From the NCBI GenBank assembly GCA_900316355.1, contig ONCQ01000031.1, positions 43,007 through 107,006 of the forward strand: DNA of 64,000 nt, in the 5' to 3' direction. The DNA is from an uncultured Prevotellaceae bacterium. Lineage in GTDB: Bacteria; Bacteroidota; Bacteroidia; Bacteroidales; Bacteroidaceae. Shown here piece by piece: positions 17,053-24,375 of the stretch. Each line of letters begins with the position of its first letter. The stretch's first letter is position 1. Below the pieces are notes generated by a model that worked only from the letters and a program-made list of their open reading frames with translations, was not told where the DNA came from and ran no database searches. Both the position numbers and the translations under genes were made by a program.

Positions 17053-17086
17053 GAAGCCGCAGCACTCTTTCGGGTGCTGCGGCTTC
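17053..17086 (+). terminator. Terminator of the ribosomal operon
   Basis: Stem GAAGCCGCAGCAC / GTGCTGCGGCTTC with an 8-base loop, followed by a T-rich stretch, 24 bp after rplI. Confidence 0.85.
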
Positions 17087-17122
17087 TTCTTAACTTCTTA
17101 ACTTCTTAACTTCTTAACTTCC
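17087..17122 (+). repeat. 8-bp tandem repeat TAACTTCT
   Basis: Four consecutive units of TAACTTCT directly after the rplI terminator. The last unit ends in C. Confidence 0.8.
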
Positions 17123-17162
17123 AATGAAGCTGAACTAGTGCAACTTCATGTAACCACAAAAA

Positions 17163-17191
17163 TAAAGGCCTCACTCCCGTGAGACCTTTAG
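17163..17191 (-). terminator. Terminator of small lipoprotein gene
   Basis: TAAAGGCCTCAC pairs with GTGAGACCTTTA (one mismatch) around TCCC, downstream of the minus-strand gene ending at 17227. Confidence 0.65.
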
Positions 17192-17226
17192 CTTGTACTG
17201 TTCGTTGTGCGAACTGCAGTGTCTGA

Positions 17227-17424
17227 TTACTCAGCAACAACAGCCTCAACCTCAGCAGCAGCGCTGTCAACAACCTCAGCGAGAGTGTCAACAACCTCTT
17301 CTACTACTGCGCTGTCGCAGCAAGCAGCGCTGTCGCAAGCCTCCTCAGAAGCCTTAGTCTGACCGCCGCAAGCAGCGAAAGAGAGAGCCATAGCGGCTAC
17401 GAACATAAATGCAACCTTTTTCAT
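17227..17424 (-). CDS. Small acidic lipoprotein
   Basis: A 65-residue protein: signal peptide with lipobox SFAAC (Cys19), then a low-complexity mature part of Ala, Val, Glu, Asp and Ser with three more Cys in ACDSAACCDSAV. No known domain. It has its own promoter and terminator, so it is a genuine gene. It may be an abundant structural or envelope lipoprotein, but that is only a guess from composition and isolation. Confidence 0.75.
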   Translation of the reverse strand: MKKVAFMFVAAMALSFAACGGQTKASEEACDSAACCDSAVVEEVVDTLAEVVDSAAAEVEAVVAE

Positions 17425-17478
17425 TTTCTTTTTTGCTTTTTAAATCTGTAAAACAATCAATTGCTTCTTAAAACGGTG

Positions 17479-17486
17479 CAAAGGTA
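17479..17486 (-). promoter_or_regulatory. -7 box of small lipoprotein gene
   Basis: TACCTTTG on the minus strand, 54 bases before ATG 17424. Confidence 0.75.
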
Positions 17487-17637
17487 CGGACTTTTTGAAT
17501 ACGTTGTTCTTTTTTTATCAACTTTTTTTCAACTTTTTTTGAACTTTTTTTTGCAAAAGCATGCAAGAGGCTCATAATCAAATATGTATTGAAATGTTAA
17601 ATTTTCGCTTGTTCAAGGCCGTAAGGCAGAAAATCCG

Positions 17638-17645
17638 TACCTTTG
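17638..17645 (+). promoter_or_regulatory. -7 box of mtaB
   Basis: TACCTTTG, 22 bases before ATG 17668. Confidence 0.8.
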
Positions 17646-17667
17646 CACTCGAAAACAAAAAATAAGC

Positions 17668-18999
17668 ATGAATCACGAAAGCTTGCTTCAAGGAAAAAAA
17701 GCGGTCTATTTCACCTTGGGCTGCAAACTCAATTTCGCCGAGACTTCCACCATCGCCCGTCAGCTGGAGGAGGTCGGCGTGAGGAAGGTGCGAAAAGGTG
17801 AGGTGGCTGACATCTGCATTGTCAACACCTGTAGCGTCACGGAGGTTGCTGACCACAAGTGCCGTCAGGCCATCCATAAACTTGTCCGTCAGCATCCTGG
17901 TGCTGTCGTTGTTGTCACCGGCTGCTATGCCCAACTCAAGCCTGTGGAGGTGGCCGCTATCGAGGGTGTCACCCTTGTCCTTAGCCAAAGTGAAAAAGGA
18001 AAGATTGTGGAATATTTGACGAAGTGCTCATCTGCGCCAGCCCCCTCAACCCTCACCCCTCAACCCTCACCCCCCTTTGTCCCCTCCTGTTCCTGCGGTG
18101 ATCGCACGCGCTACTTTCTGAAGGTGCAGGATGGCTGCAATTACTTCTGCACCTACTGCACCATTCCCTTTGCTCGCGGACGCAGTCGCAATGGCAGCAT
18201 CGACTCTCTGGTGGCTCAGGCGCGGCAGGCAGCAACCGACGGTGGCAAGGAGATTGTCATTACAGGAGTCAATATCGGCGACTTCGGGCGTACGACAGGC
18301 GAGTCCTTCCTCGATCTCCTGCGCGCCCTGGATCAGGTGGAAGGCATCGAGCGCTATCGCATCTCCAGCATCGAACCCAACCTGCTGACCGACGAAGTCC
18401 TGCAGTTCTGTGCTGACAGCCGCGCTTTCATGCCGCATTTCCATATCCCCCTGCAGTCCGGCAGCGATGCCGTGTTGAAGCTGATGCACCGTCGCTACGA
18501 CACCGCCTTCTTTTATAATAAGGTGTCGCGCGTGCGCGCGATAATGCCCGATGCCTTCATTGGTGTTGATGTCATCGTGGGCACGCGCGGTGAGACCGCA
18601 GAGCTGTTTGATGAGGCCGAGCGCTTCATACAGTCGTTGCCAGTGTCGCAGCTGCATGTCTTCAGCTACAGCGAGCGTCCTGGAACTGCCGCCCTGCGCA
18701 TCCCCCATGTCGTGCGTCCCGAGGAGAAGCATGAGCGCAGCCAGCGTCTTCTGGCTATCAGCGGTGAGAAGCTCACTGCATTCTACAACCAGTATGCCGG
18801 CACCACGCGCCCTGTCCTGCTCGAGCACTCACGCACCGCTGGCCTCTACAGCGGCTTCACCGACAACTACATCAAGGTGGAATATCGGGGAGAGGGAATC
18901 GATAACCAAATCCTATCGCTGAAGCTATGCGGGTGGAATGAAGAACACACAGCATTGCGGACCCTCCCCCCTGCCTCTCCCTTGTATGGAGGGGAGTAA
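17668..18999 (+). CDS. mtaB: tRNA t6A37 methylthiotransferase MtaB
   Basis: A 443-residue radical-SAM methylthiotransferase. The N-terminal UPF0004 domain has cysteines in LGCKLN, NTCSV and GCYAQ. The radical-SAM CxxxCxxC motif is C157-C161-C164 (CNYFCTYC). Later blocks are FHIPLQSGSD and FSYSERPGTAA. It converts t6A37 to ms2t6A37 in tRNAs. Two repeat-derived segments are visible: a Pro-rich linker at residues ~125-141 (PAPSTLTPQPSPP) between the two domains, and the last ~13 residues (LPPASPLYGGE), where the palindromic element also supplies the end of the gene. The TRAM-like end is therefore altered. Confidence 0.92.
   Translation: MNHESLLQGKKAVYFTLGCKLNFAETSTIARQLEEVGVRKVRKGEVADICIVNTCSVTEVADHKCRQAIHKLVRQHPGAVVVVTGCYAQLKPVEVAAIEGVTLVLSQSEKGKIVEYLTKCSSAPAPSTLTPQPSPPFVPSCSCGDRTRYFLKVQDGCNYFCTYCTIPFARGRSRNGSIDSLVAQARQAATDGGKEIVITGVNIGDFGRTTGESFLDLLRALDQVEGIERYRISSIEPNLLTDEVLQFCADSRAFMPHFHIPLQSGSDAVLKLMHRRYDTAFFYNKVSRVRAIMPDAFIGVDVIVGTRGETAELFDEAERFIQSLPVSQLHVFSYSERPGTAALRIPHVVRPEEKHERSQRLLAISGEKLTAFYNQYAGTTRPVLLEHSRTAGLYSGFTDNYIKVEYRGEGIDNQILSLKLCGWNEEHTALRTLPPASPLYGGE
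18041..18090. repeat. C-rich repeat element inside mtaB
   Basis: CAACCCTCACCCCT is repeated, followed by CCCCCCTTTGTCCCCTCC. It resembles the CTCACCCCTAACCCC element at 24301 and is translated in frame as a Pro-rich linker. Confidence 0.6.
18960..18996. repeat. GC-rich palindromic element at the 3' end of mtaB
   Basis: GACCCTCCCCCCTGCCTCTC followed by CCTTGTATGGAGGGGAG. Its reverse complement matches the element at 19074-19110, so the two are an inverted pair 77 bp apart. Confidence 0.8.
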
Positions 19000-19021
19000 T
19001 TACCTTTCAAGAATAGACAAT

Positions 19022-20125
19022 ATGGAAGAAAGTCAAAATACAGTAAATAATCAGTCAACTCAAAGACATTCTACTCCCCTCCCTTATAGGGAGGGGCAGG
19101 GGGGAGAGTCTGCTATTGTCATCTTAAACTGGAACGGCGCTCACATGCTACGCCGCTTCTTACCCTCTGTCCTCGCCAATACCCCCTCGTCGCTGGCATC
19201 CGTCATCGTTGCCGACAACGGCTCCACCGACGACTCCCTGGCTGTTCTCGCTGCGGAGTTCCCGCAGGTGGCAACGATAGTCCTCGACCGCAACTACGGC
19301 TTTGCCGAGGGCTACAACCAGGCGCTGCGCAGGGTGGGGGAGGGCTATGACTATTATCTCCTTCTCAACTCCGATGTGGAGACACCCGAAGGCTGGCTGC
19401 AACCCTTGCACGAATATATGGAGGCCCATCCAGAGGTCGCCGCCTGCCAGCCCAAGCTGCGCGCCGAACACACCCGCACTCATTTCGAGTATGCCGGAGC
19501 GGCAGGCGGTTACCTCGACGGCCTGGGTTATCCCTACTGCCGTGGCCGTGTTTTTGAGACCGTGGAGGAAGACTGCGGGCAGTATGACACTGTGGCTGAT
19601 GTCTTTTGGGCTACGGGTGCCGCGCTGATGATTCGTGCTACGACCTTTTGGCGCGTTGGCGGGCTCGATGGGCGTTTTTTTGCACATCAGGAGGAGATAG
19701 ACCTCTGCTGGCGCCTGCGTGCCCGTGGACATCGCATCGTCTGTGTGCCGCAGTCCGTCGTCTATCATGTTGGCGGCGGCACGCTGCCCAAGGAGAATCC
19801 CCGCAAGACTTTCCTGAACTTCCGCAACAACCTGCTCCTTCTCTACAAGAACCTCCCTGAGTATCGCCTGCGTCGCGTGCTCTTCATTCGCTTCTGGCTG
19901 GATGCCCTCGCCTCCGTCGTTTTCCTCATGAAAGGTGAGGGCCGCAGCTTCAAGGCCGTCTGGCAGGCGCGCCGCGAGTTCCGTCGCATCAAGTCAGACT
20001 TCGCTGCCGACCGACGTGCCAACCTCGCCGCCACCGTCCTTGATCCGATTCCGGAGCAGCACATCTCCAGCATCCTTGTTGCCTATCACTTGAAAGGCAG
20101 GAAGACCTTCGCACAACTTGGATGA
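19022..20125 (+). CDS. Family 2 glycosyltransferase
   Basis: A 367-residue GT-A enzyme: SAIVILNWNG opens the nucleotide-binding fold, VIVADNGSTDDS follows, and LLNSDVE supplies the DxD-like metal site. HQEEIDLCWRLRARGHRI is the acceptor-side block typical of rhamnosyl/galactosyl-type GT2 enzymes. A C-terminal amphipathic region suggests membrane association. The frame is open from 18938, but that would overlap mtaB, so ATG 19022 is used. Residues ~18-30 (TPLPYREGQGGES) are encoded by a palindromic element and precede the enzyme fold, so they are an added N-terminus. Likely role: cell-surface polysaccharide or glycoprotein assembly. Confidence 0.85.
   Translation: MEESQNTVNNQSTQRHSTPLPYREGQGGESAIVILNWNGAHMLRRFLPSVLANTPSSLASVIVADNGSTDDSLAVLAAEFPQVATIVLDRNYGFAEGYNQALRRVGEGYDYYLLLNSDVETPEGWLQPLHEYMEAHPEVAACQPKLRAEHTRTHFEYAGAAGGYLDGLGYPYCRGRVFETVEEDCGQYDTVADVFWATGAALMIRATTFWRVGGLDGRFFAHQEEIDLCWRLRARGHRIVCVPQSVVYHVGGGTLPKENPRKTFLNFRNNLLLLYKNLPEYRLRRVLFIRFWLDALASVVFLMKGEGRSFKAVWQARREFRRIKSDFAADRRANLAATVLDPIPEQHISSILVAYHLKGRKTFAQLG
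19074..19110. repeat. GC-rich palindromic element in the glycosyltransferase 5' coding region
   Basis: CTCCCCTCCCTTATAGGGAG followed by GGGCAGGGGGGAGAGTC. It contains an inner palindrome (CCTCCC/GGGAGG around TTATA) and is nearly the reverse complement of 24158-24192. Confidence 0.85.
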
Positions 20126-20142
20126 TGTCTAAGAATCGAGAA

Positions 20143-20174
20143 GAGCATGGTCTTCAGCGCTGAAGACCATGCTC
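20143..20174. terminator. Perfect 32-bp palindrome after the glycosyltransferase
   Basis: GAGCATGGTCTTCAGC is followed directly by its exact complement, 17 bp after the stop codon. It is probably the terminator, though no strong T-run follows. Half of it is the 3' end of the coding remnant on the minus strand. Confidence 0.6.
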
Positions 20175-20280
20175 ATCGAGCCAGTCGTAGGCCATGACTC
20201 CCATGGCGCTGAGCGTGTATTCTCCCTCGGCCACGGGGCCCTTCAGCGTGGGCTGTATGCTCAGGCCTGCGCGCAAAAAA
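20154..20280 (-). pseudogene. Coding remnant: C-terminal ~40 codons of an unknown protein
   Basis: The minus strand reads LSIQPTLKGPVAEG, then EYTLSAMGVMAYDWLDEHGL and QR before a TGA at 20154. Composition and codon usage are protein-like, and the frame has no start codon before it runs into A/T-rich sequence at ~20280. It is probably the leftover end of a deleted gene. I do not recognise the parent family. Confidence 0.45.
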
Positions 20281-20330
20281 ATGTTAAATGATGAGGAAAG
20301 AGGGAAAAAATGGCAATAAAGCACATAAAA

Positions 20331-20353
20331 CCTTCCCGAAAGTCTCGGGAAGG
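20331..20353 (-). terminator. Terminator of hppA
   Basis: CCTTCCCGA pairs with TCGGGAAGG around AAGTC, just downstream of the hppA stop. T-rich sequence follows on the minus strand. Confidence 0.75.
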
Positions 20354-20383
20354 CTTTAGAACGGAAACGAATGCTTGTTTTTT

Positions 20384-22576
20384 TTATGAGAAAGCAACGG
20401 TCAGACCGGCCATGACGATGGAGACCATCGACATGAGCTTGATGAGGATGTTGAGCGAGGGGCCGCTGGTGTCCTTGAACGGATCGCCTACGGTGTCACC
20501 CACGATGGTAGCCTTATGAGCAAAGCTTCCCTTGCCGCCGAAGTTGCCTTCCTCCACCATCTTCTTGGCGTTGTCCCATGCGCCGCCGGCATTCGCCATG
20601 AACACCGCCAGCGTGAAGCCGCCGGCCAGACCGCCTACTAAGAGCCCGAGGACGCCTGCCACGCCGAGTACCAAGCCCACCACGATGGGGATGGCGATAG
20701 CCAGGAGCGACGGGAATATCATCTCATGCTGGGCTGCACGCGTGGAAATCTCTACGCAGGAACCGTAGTCGGGCGTAGCCTTACCCTCGAGGATACCCTT
20801 GATTTCACGGAACTGACGGCGTACCTCTTCCACCATCTTCTGGGCAGCGCGGCCTACCGCCTCCATGGTGAGGCCGCAGAACAGGAAGGCTGCCATGGCA
20901 CCGATGAAAGCGCCCACGAGGACGCGCGGGTTCATCAGGTTCACCTGGAAGTAGTTCATGAAGTCGGGGATGGTGGCTTGGGCGGCGGTGATGACCTCGC
21001 CCTTGAGGTTCGTAAGTGTAATTTCTGCCCGTTCCATCGCGATTTTTACCTCTTCGATGTACGAAGCCAACAGGGCCAGCGCGGTCAGGGCGGCAGAGCC
21101 GATGGCGAAGCCCTTGCCTGTGGCGGCGGTGGTGTTGCCGAGGGCGTCGAGGGCGTCGGTGCGATGGCGCACCTCCTCGCCCAGCTCGCTCATCTCAGCG
21201 TTGCCGCCGGCATTATCGGCGATGGGGCCGTAGGCGTCGGTGGCCAGGGTGATGCCCAGTGTGGAGAGCATACCTACGGCGGCGATGCCGATGCCGTAGA
21301 GGCCTTTGGACAGGGCTTCGGCATTCATGGCCATATCGAAGCCGTTGGCGCAGAGGTAGCTGAGCATGATGGCGATGCCGATGGTGACGACGGGGATGCA
21401 GGTGGAGATCATGCCCGTGCCGATACCTTTAATAATCACGGTGGCAGAGCCGGTCAGTCCGGCCTCAGAGATCTTCTGCGTGGGTTTGTAGGAGTGGCTG
21501 GTGTAGTATTCCGTGGCCTGACCGATGATGACACCGGCTGCGAGACCCGTGATGACGGAGAACGAGAGACCCAACCAGTTCTCGATGCCGAGAAGGTAGA
21601 GGATGGCGAAGGTGGCACCCGCGATGAGCAGGGCTGAGATGTTCGTGCCTACGGCCAGCGAGCGCAACAGGTCACGCATCGTGGCTCCCTCCTTCGTGCG
21701 GACGAGATAAATGCCGAAGATGCTGAGGAAGACGCCCACAGCGGCAATCAGCATCGGCGCGATGACAGCCTTCATCTGCATCTCGCCGCTCATGGCAAAG
21801 GCCGTAGCGCCGAGGGCTGCGGTGGAGAGGATACTACCGCAGTAGCTCTCGTAGAGGTCGGCACCCATGCCGGCCACATCGCCCACGTTATCGCCCACAT
21901 TATCGGCGATGGTGGCGGGGTTGCGGGGATCATCCTCGGGGATATCGGCTTCCACCTTACCCACAATATCAGCACCTACGTCGGCAGCTTTCGTGTAGAT
22001 ACCGCCGCCCACACGGGCAAACAGCGCCTGCGTGGAGGCACCCATGCCGAAGGTCAGCATCGTGGTGGTGATGGTGATGAGGGCGAAGCTGTCACCCTCG
22101 TAGAATGAGTTGAGAATGAGGAACCAGATGGCGATGTCCAGGAGGCCGAGTCCCACGACGGTGAGACCCATGACGGCACCGCTGCGGAAGGCGATCTTCA
22201 GACCGCCGTCCAGGCTCTTGCGGGCGGCGTTGGCGGTGCGGGCACTGGCGTAGGTGGCGGTCTTCATGCCGAAGAAGCCAGCGAGACCCGAGAAGAAACC
22301 ACCCGTGATGAAGGCGAAGGGGACCCACGGGTTCTGCCATTTCAGCACGTAGGCCATGAAAGCGAAGAGGATGGCGAGCACCACAAAGACGATGGTGACC
22401 ACCTTGTACTGCTGTTTCAAATAGGACATAGCGCCGCTACGCACGTAGCTGGCAATCTCACGCATGCGAGGCGTGCCCTCGTCCGCCGTCATCATCGAGC
22501 GGAAGAAATAGAAGGCCATGCCGAGTGCCACGACAGAGGCCACGGGTACGAGCCAGAAAGCTAATGGTAAGTTCAT
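20384..22576 (-). CDS. hppA: K+-dependent membrane-bound pyrophosphatase
   Basis: A 730-residue polytopic protein with ~16 membrane helices. The PPi-binding signature [11 protein letters not shown] is at residues 199-209, followed by [21 protein letters not shown] second acidic site is in [16 protein letters not shown] near the C-terminus. The segment [14 protein letters not shown] has Ala and Gly where K+-independent enzymes have Lys and Thr, which marks the K+-dependent class. It couples PPi hydrolysis to Na+ and/or H+ export; which ion cannot be read here. It has its own promoter and terminator. Confidence 0.95.
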   Translation of the reverse strand: MNLPLAFWLVPVASVVALGMAFYFFRSMMTADEGTPRMREIASYVRSGAMSYLKQQYKVVTIVFVVLAILFAFMAYVLKWQNPWVPFAFITGGFFSGLAGFFGMKTATYASARTANAARKSLDGGLKIAFRSGAVMGLTVVGLGLLDIAIWFLILNSFYEGDSFALITITTTMLTFGMGASTQALFARVGGGIYTKAADVGADIVGKVEADIPEDDPRNPATIADNVGDNVGDVAGMGADLYESYCGSILSTAALGATAFAMSGEMQMKAVIAPMLIAAVGVFLSIFGIYLVRTKEGATMRDLLRSLAVGTNISALLIAGATFAILYLLGIENWLGLSFSVITGLAAGVIIGQATEYYTSHSYKPTQKISEAGLTGSATVIIKGIGTGMISTCIPVVTIGIAIMLSYLCANGFDMAMNAEALSKGLYGIGIAAVGMLSTLGITLATDAYGPIADNAGGNAEMSELGEEVRHRTDALDALGNTTAATGKGFAIGSAALTALALLASYIEEVKIAMERAEITLTNLKGEVITAAQATIPDFMNYFQVNLMNPRVLVGAFIGAMAAFLFCGLTMEAVGRAAQKMVEEVRRQFREIKGILEGKATPDYGSCVEISTRAAQHEMIFPSLLAIAIPIVVGLVLGVAGVLGLLVGGLAGGFTLAVFMANAGGAWDNAKKMVEEGNFGGKGSFAHKATIVGDTVGDPFKDTSGPSLNILIKLMSMVSIVMAGLTVAFS

Positions 22577-22594
22577 AGGTAAGTTGATTATGGC

Positions 22595-22636
22595 TTAGAG
22601 TTTAGAGTTTAAAGTTTAGAGTTTAGGGTTTAGAGT
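22595..22636. repeat. Heptamer array (TTTAGAG/TTTAGGG) in the hppA leader
   Basis: About six 7-bp units, TTTAGAG with variants TTTAAAG and TTTAGGG, between the hppA -7 box and its start codon. It is transcribed as part of the 5' leader. Confidence 0.8.
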
Positions 22637-22683
22637 TAATGGTTTATAGGTTAAAGATGGGTTTGTTCAAGGTTTTGCGAGGA

Positions 22684-22691
22684 CAAAAGTA
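22684..22691 (-). promoter_or_regulatory. -7 box of hppA
   Basis: TACTTTTG on the minus strand fits TAnnTTTG. It predicts a ~100-base leader that includes the heptamer array. Confidence 0.65.
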
Positions 22692-22803
22692 GCAAAAGAG
22701 TGTATTCCGCGCAAATTTTTCTTAAAAAATGTCTTCTTTTCCCGCATATTCTGTCCGTTCTTCCCTTTTTCGTTGTCTTTGCAGAGTCCACTCATGCCGG
22801 CGT

Positions 22804-24267
22804 TTACAACCCTGTGGCATGTCGATAGGCCGTCTGTGCGTTCTGCAGGTCGATGAAGGCATCGGTGCGCTTGTCCTGTGCCTGCTGTAGCAGCAGTTGT
22901 GCCTGCAGCAGGTCGGACATGGTGGAGGTGCCGGCGCGGTACGTGTTGCGCTGTATGCGCAGGTTCTCGGTGGCTTGCTCCACGCTCTGCTGCGCCAAGG
23001 CGAGCTGGCTCTGAGCCTCGCTGATATCGTTGGCGGCTTTCTGGATGCGTATCTGCAGCTGCTGGGCGTTGTCGGTGAGCTGTTCGCGCGCTTCCTGTTC
23101 CTCGAATTTCTTCTTGCGGATGGCATGTGCGCCTCCCCACCAGCCGCTGATGGGCACGTTGACGCTGGCGAAGATCATGCCGAAGTGGCGGTCGTTGTCG
23201 AGCAGGTTGTGGTAGTTATAGCCAGCGCCGACGGCGATATTAGGCATGTTCTTGGCAATCTCCATCTTGCGTTGCAGCTTGGCGGCCTCCACGTTCTTCT
23301 CCAGGAGCTGGTATTCGGGAAGATTGGAGAGGGAAGAAGCCGTACTCTCCCCCGAAATATCCCCTGTGAGGGAGGTGGGGAGCATGTCTTGCTGCATGTC
23401 GGGCATCTGAATATCCAACAGATGGTGGTTTCCCTCGCCCGCGGGAGAGGCGTTAGGGGTGAGGCTGAGTCCGCAGAATTGCGCGAGCAGCATCTCCACG
23501 AGTGCCTGTCCGTTGTTGAGTTTCAGGCGCTGGCTCTTGATGTCGTTCTGTCGCAGCTGCACCTGTAGCAGGTCGTTGTTCAGCGCCACTCCGGCGCGCA
23601 CGGCGGTCTGCACGTCGTGCTCGATGTTGCCGAGCATCGCTTCCACGGCATCCAGCGTGCGCATCTTCTCGTGCATCGAGAGGAGCTGCCAGTAGTACTG
23701 TTCCACCTGCGCCTCGACATCTTTTTCAGAGAGTTGCAGCTGCAGATGACTGACCTCTTCGCCTATGCGTGCCAGCTTGTTGCCGAGGATAATCTGACCA
23801 CCGGTGAAGACAGGCTGGATAGCATTCACACCGGCAATAGTACCCTTCTTCATCATGGACATCGTCACCGGGTTACCAAGCCCTGCTAACACTTCAGGAG
23901 GCAGGATCTGTGCCATCATGGGTGCCAACTCCGCCAGCGCGGCCTTTGTCTCGGGTGAGAGCATCTCCTGCGGGTCGATGGTCATCTCGGCCATCTCCCT
24001 GTTGGCACGGAAGGTCATTCCCACGGCGCTGATGTTGGGGAAGTATTTGGTGAAGGCTTCCTTGCGCTGTTCCTTGGCGGCAGCAATCTTCAGGCGTCCC
24101 TTGCGCATGGCGATGTTGTGCTGCAGGGCAGAATCCTTCAATTGTTCCAATGAAAAGGACTCTCCCCCCGCCCTCCCTATAAGGGAGGGAGCGGTTACCT
24201 GCGCCATTGAGAAGCAGGTAGAGATGATTACGATGGATATGCTGACTAATAAACGCTTAAGTTTCAT
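22804..24267 (-). CDS. TolC-family outer-membrane efflux protein
   Basis: A 487-residue protein with a signal peptide (ending CFSMAQ) and the two helical OEP repeats of TolC (LQLSEKDVEAQVEQYYWQLL and QLRIQKAANDISEAQSQLAL). The C-terminal ADxLxAQ-like motif reads TMSDLLQAQLLLQQAQD. It forms the outer-membrane exit duct for the RND pump encoded upstream. Three repeat-derived segments are translated in frame: residues ~26-37 (APSLIGRAGGES) just after the signal peptide, ~268-280 (TPNASPAGEG) and ~296-309 (PTSLTGDISGES). The last two fall in the linker between the OEP repeats. Third gene of the efflux operon. Confidence 0.9.
   Translation of the reverse strand: MKLKRLLVSISIVIISTCFSMAQVTAPSLIGRAGGESFSLEQLKDSALQHNIAMRKGRLKIAAAKEQRKEAFTKYFPNISAVGMTFRANREMAEMTIDPQEMLSPETKAALAELAPMMAQILPPEVLAGLGNPVTMSMMKKGTIAGVNAIQPVFTGGQIILGNKLARIGEEVSHLQLQLSEKDVEAQVEQYYWQLLSMHEKMRTLDAVEAMLGNIEHDVQTAVRAGVALNNDLLQVQLRQNDIKSQRLKLNNGQALVEMLLAQFCGLSLTPNASPAGEGNHHLLDIQMPDMQQDMLPTSLTGDISGESTASSLSNLPEYQLLEKNVEAAKLQRKMEIAKNMPNIAVGAGYNYHNLLDNDRHFGMIFASVNVPISGWWGGAHAIRKKKFEEQEAREQLTDNAQQLQIRIQKAANDISEAQSQLALAQQSVEQATENLRIQRNTYRAGTSTMSDLLQAQLLLQQAQDKRTDAFIDLQNAQTAYRHATGL
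23343..23381. repeat. GC-rich palindromic element in tolC, copy A
   Basis: TACTCTCCCCCGAAATATCC followed by CCTGTGAGGGAGGTGGGGAG. It is a diverged member of the CTCTCCCCC...GGGAGG family. Confidence 0.65.
23430..23466. repeat. GC-rich element in tolC, copy B
   Basis: TTCCCTCGCCCGCGGGAGAG followed by GCGTTAGGGGTGAGGCT. It shares GTTAGGGGTGAGG with the intergenic element at 24301-24375. Confidence 0.7.
24158..24192. repeat. GC-rich palindromic element in tolC, copy C
   Basis: GACTCTCCCCCCGCCCTCCC followed by TATAAGGGAGGGAG. It is almost the reverse complement of the element at 19074-19110 and lies just after the signal-peptide codons. Confidence 0.85.
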
Positions 24268-24300
24268 AGTATAATGTATTCAAATTCTCAAAACTATTTG

Positions 24301-24375
24301 CTCCCTCCCATAAGTTCCCCTCGCCCTTTGGAGAGGGGTTAGGGGTGAGGCCCGGGAGGGTGGGGGAGAGTCCTC
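24301..24375. repeat. Composite GC-rich palindromic repeat between RND pump and tolC genes
   Basis: CTCCCTCCCATAAG, then CCCCTCGCCCTTTGGAGAGG, then GGTTAGGGGTGAGG and GGGAGGGTGGGGGAGAGTCC. It appears to be one element type nested inside the other and fills most of the 107-bp gap within the operon. Confidence 0.8.
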
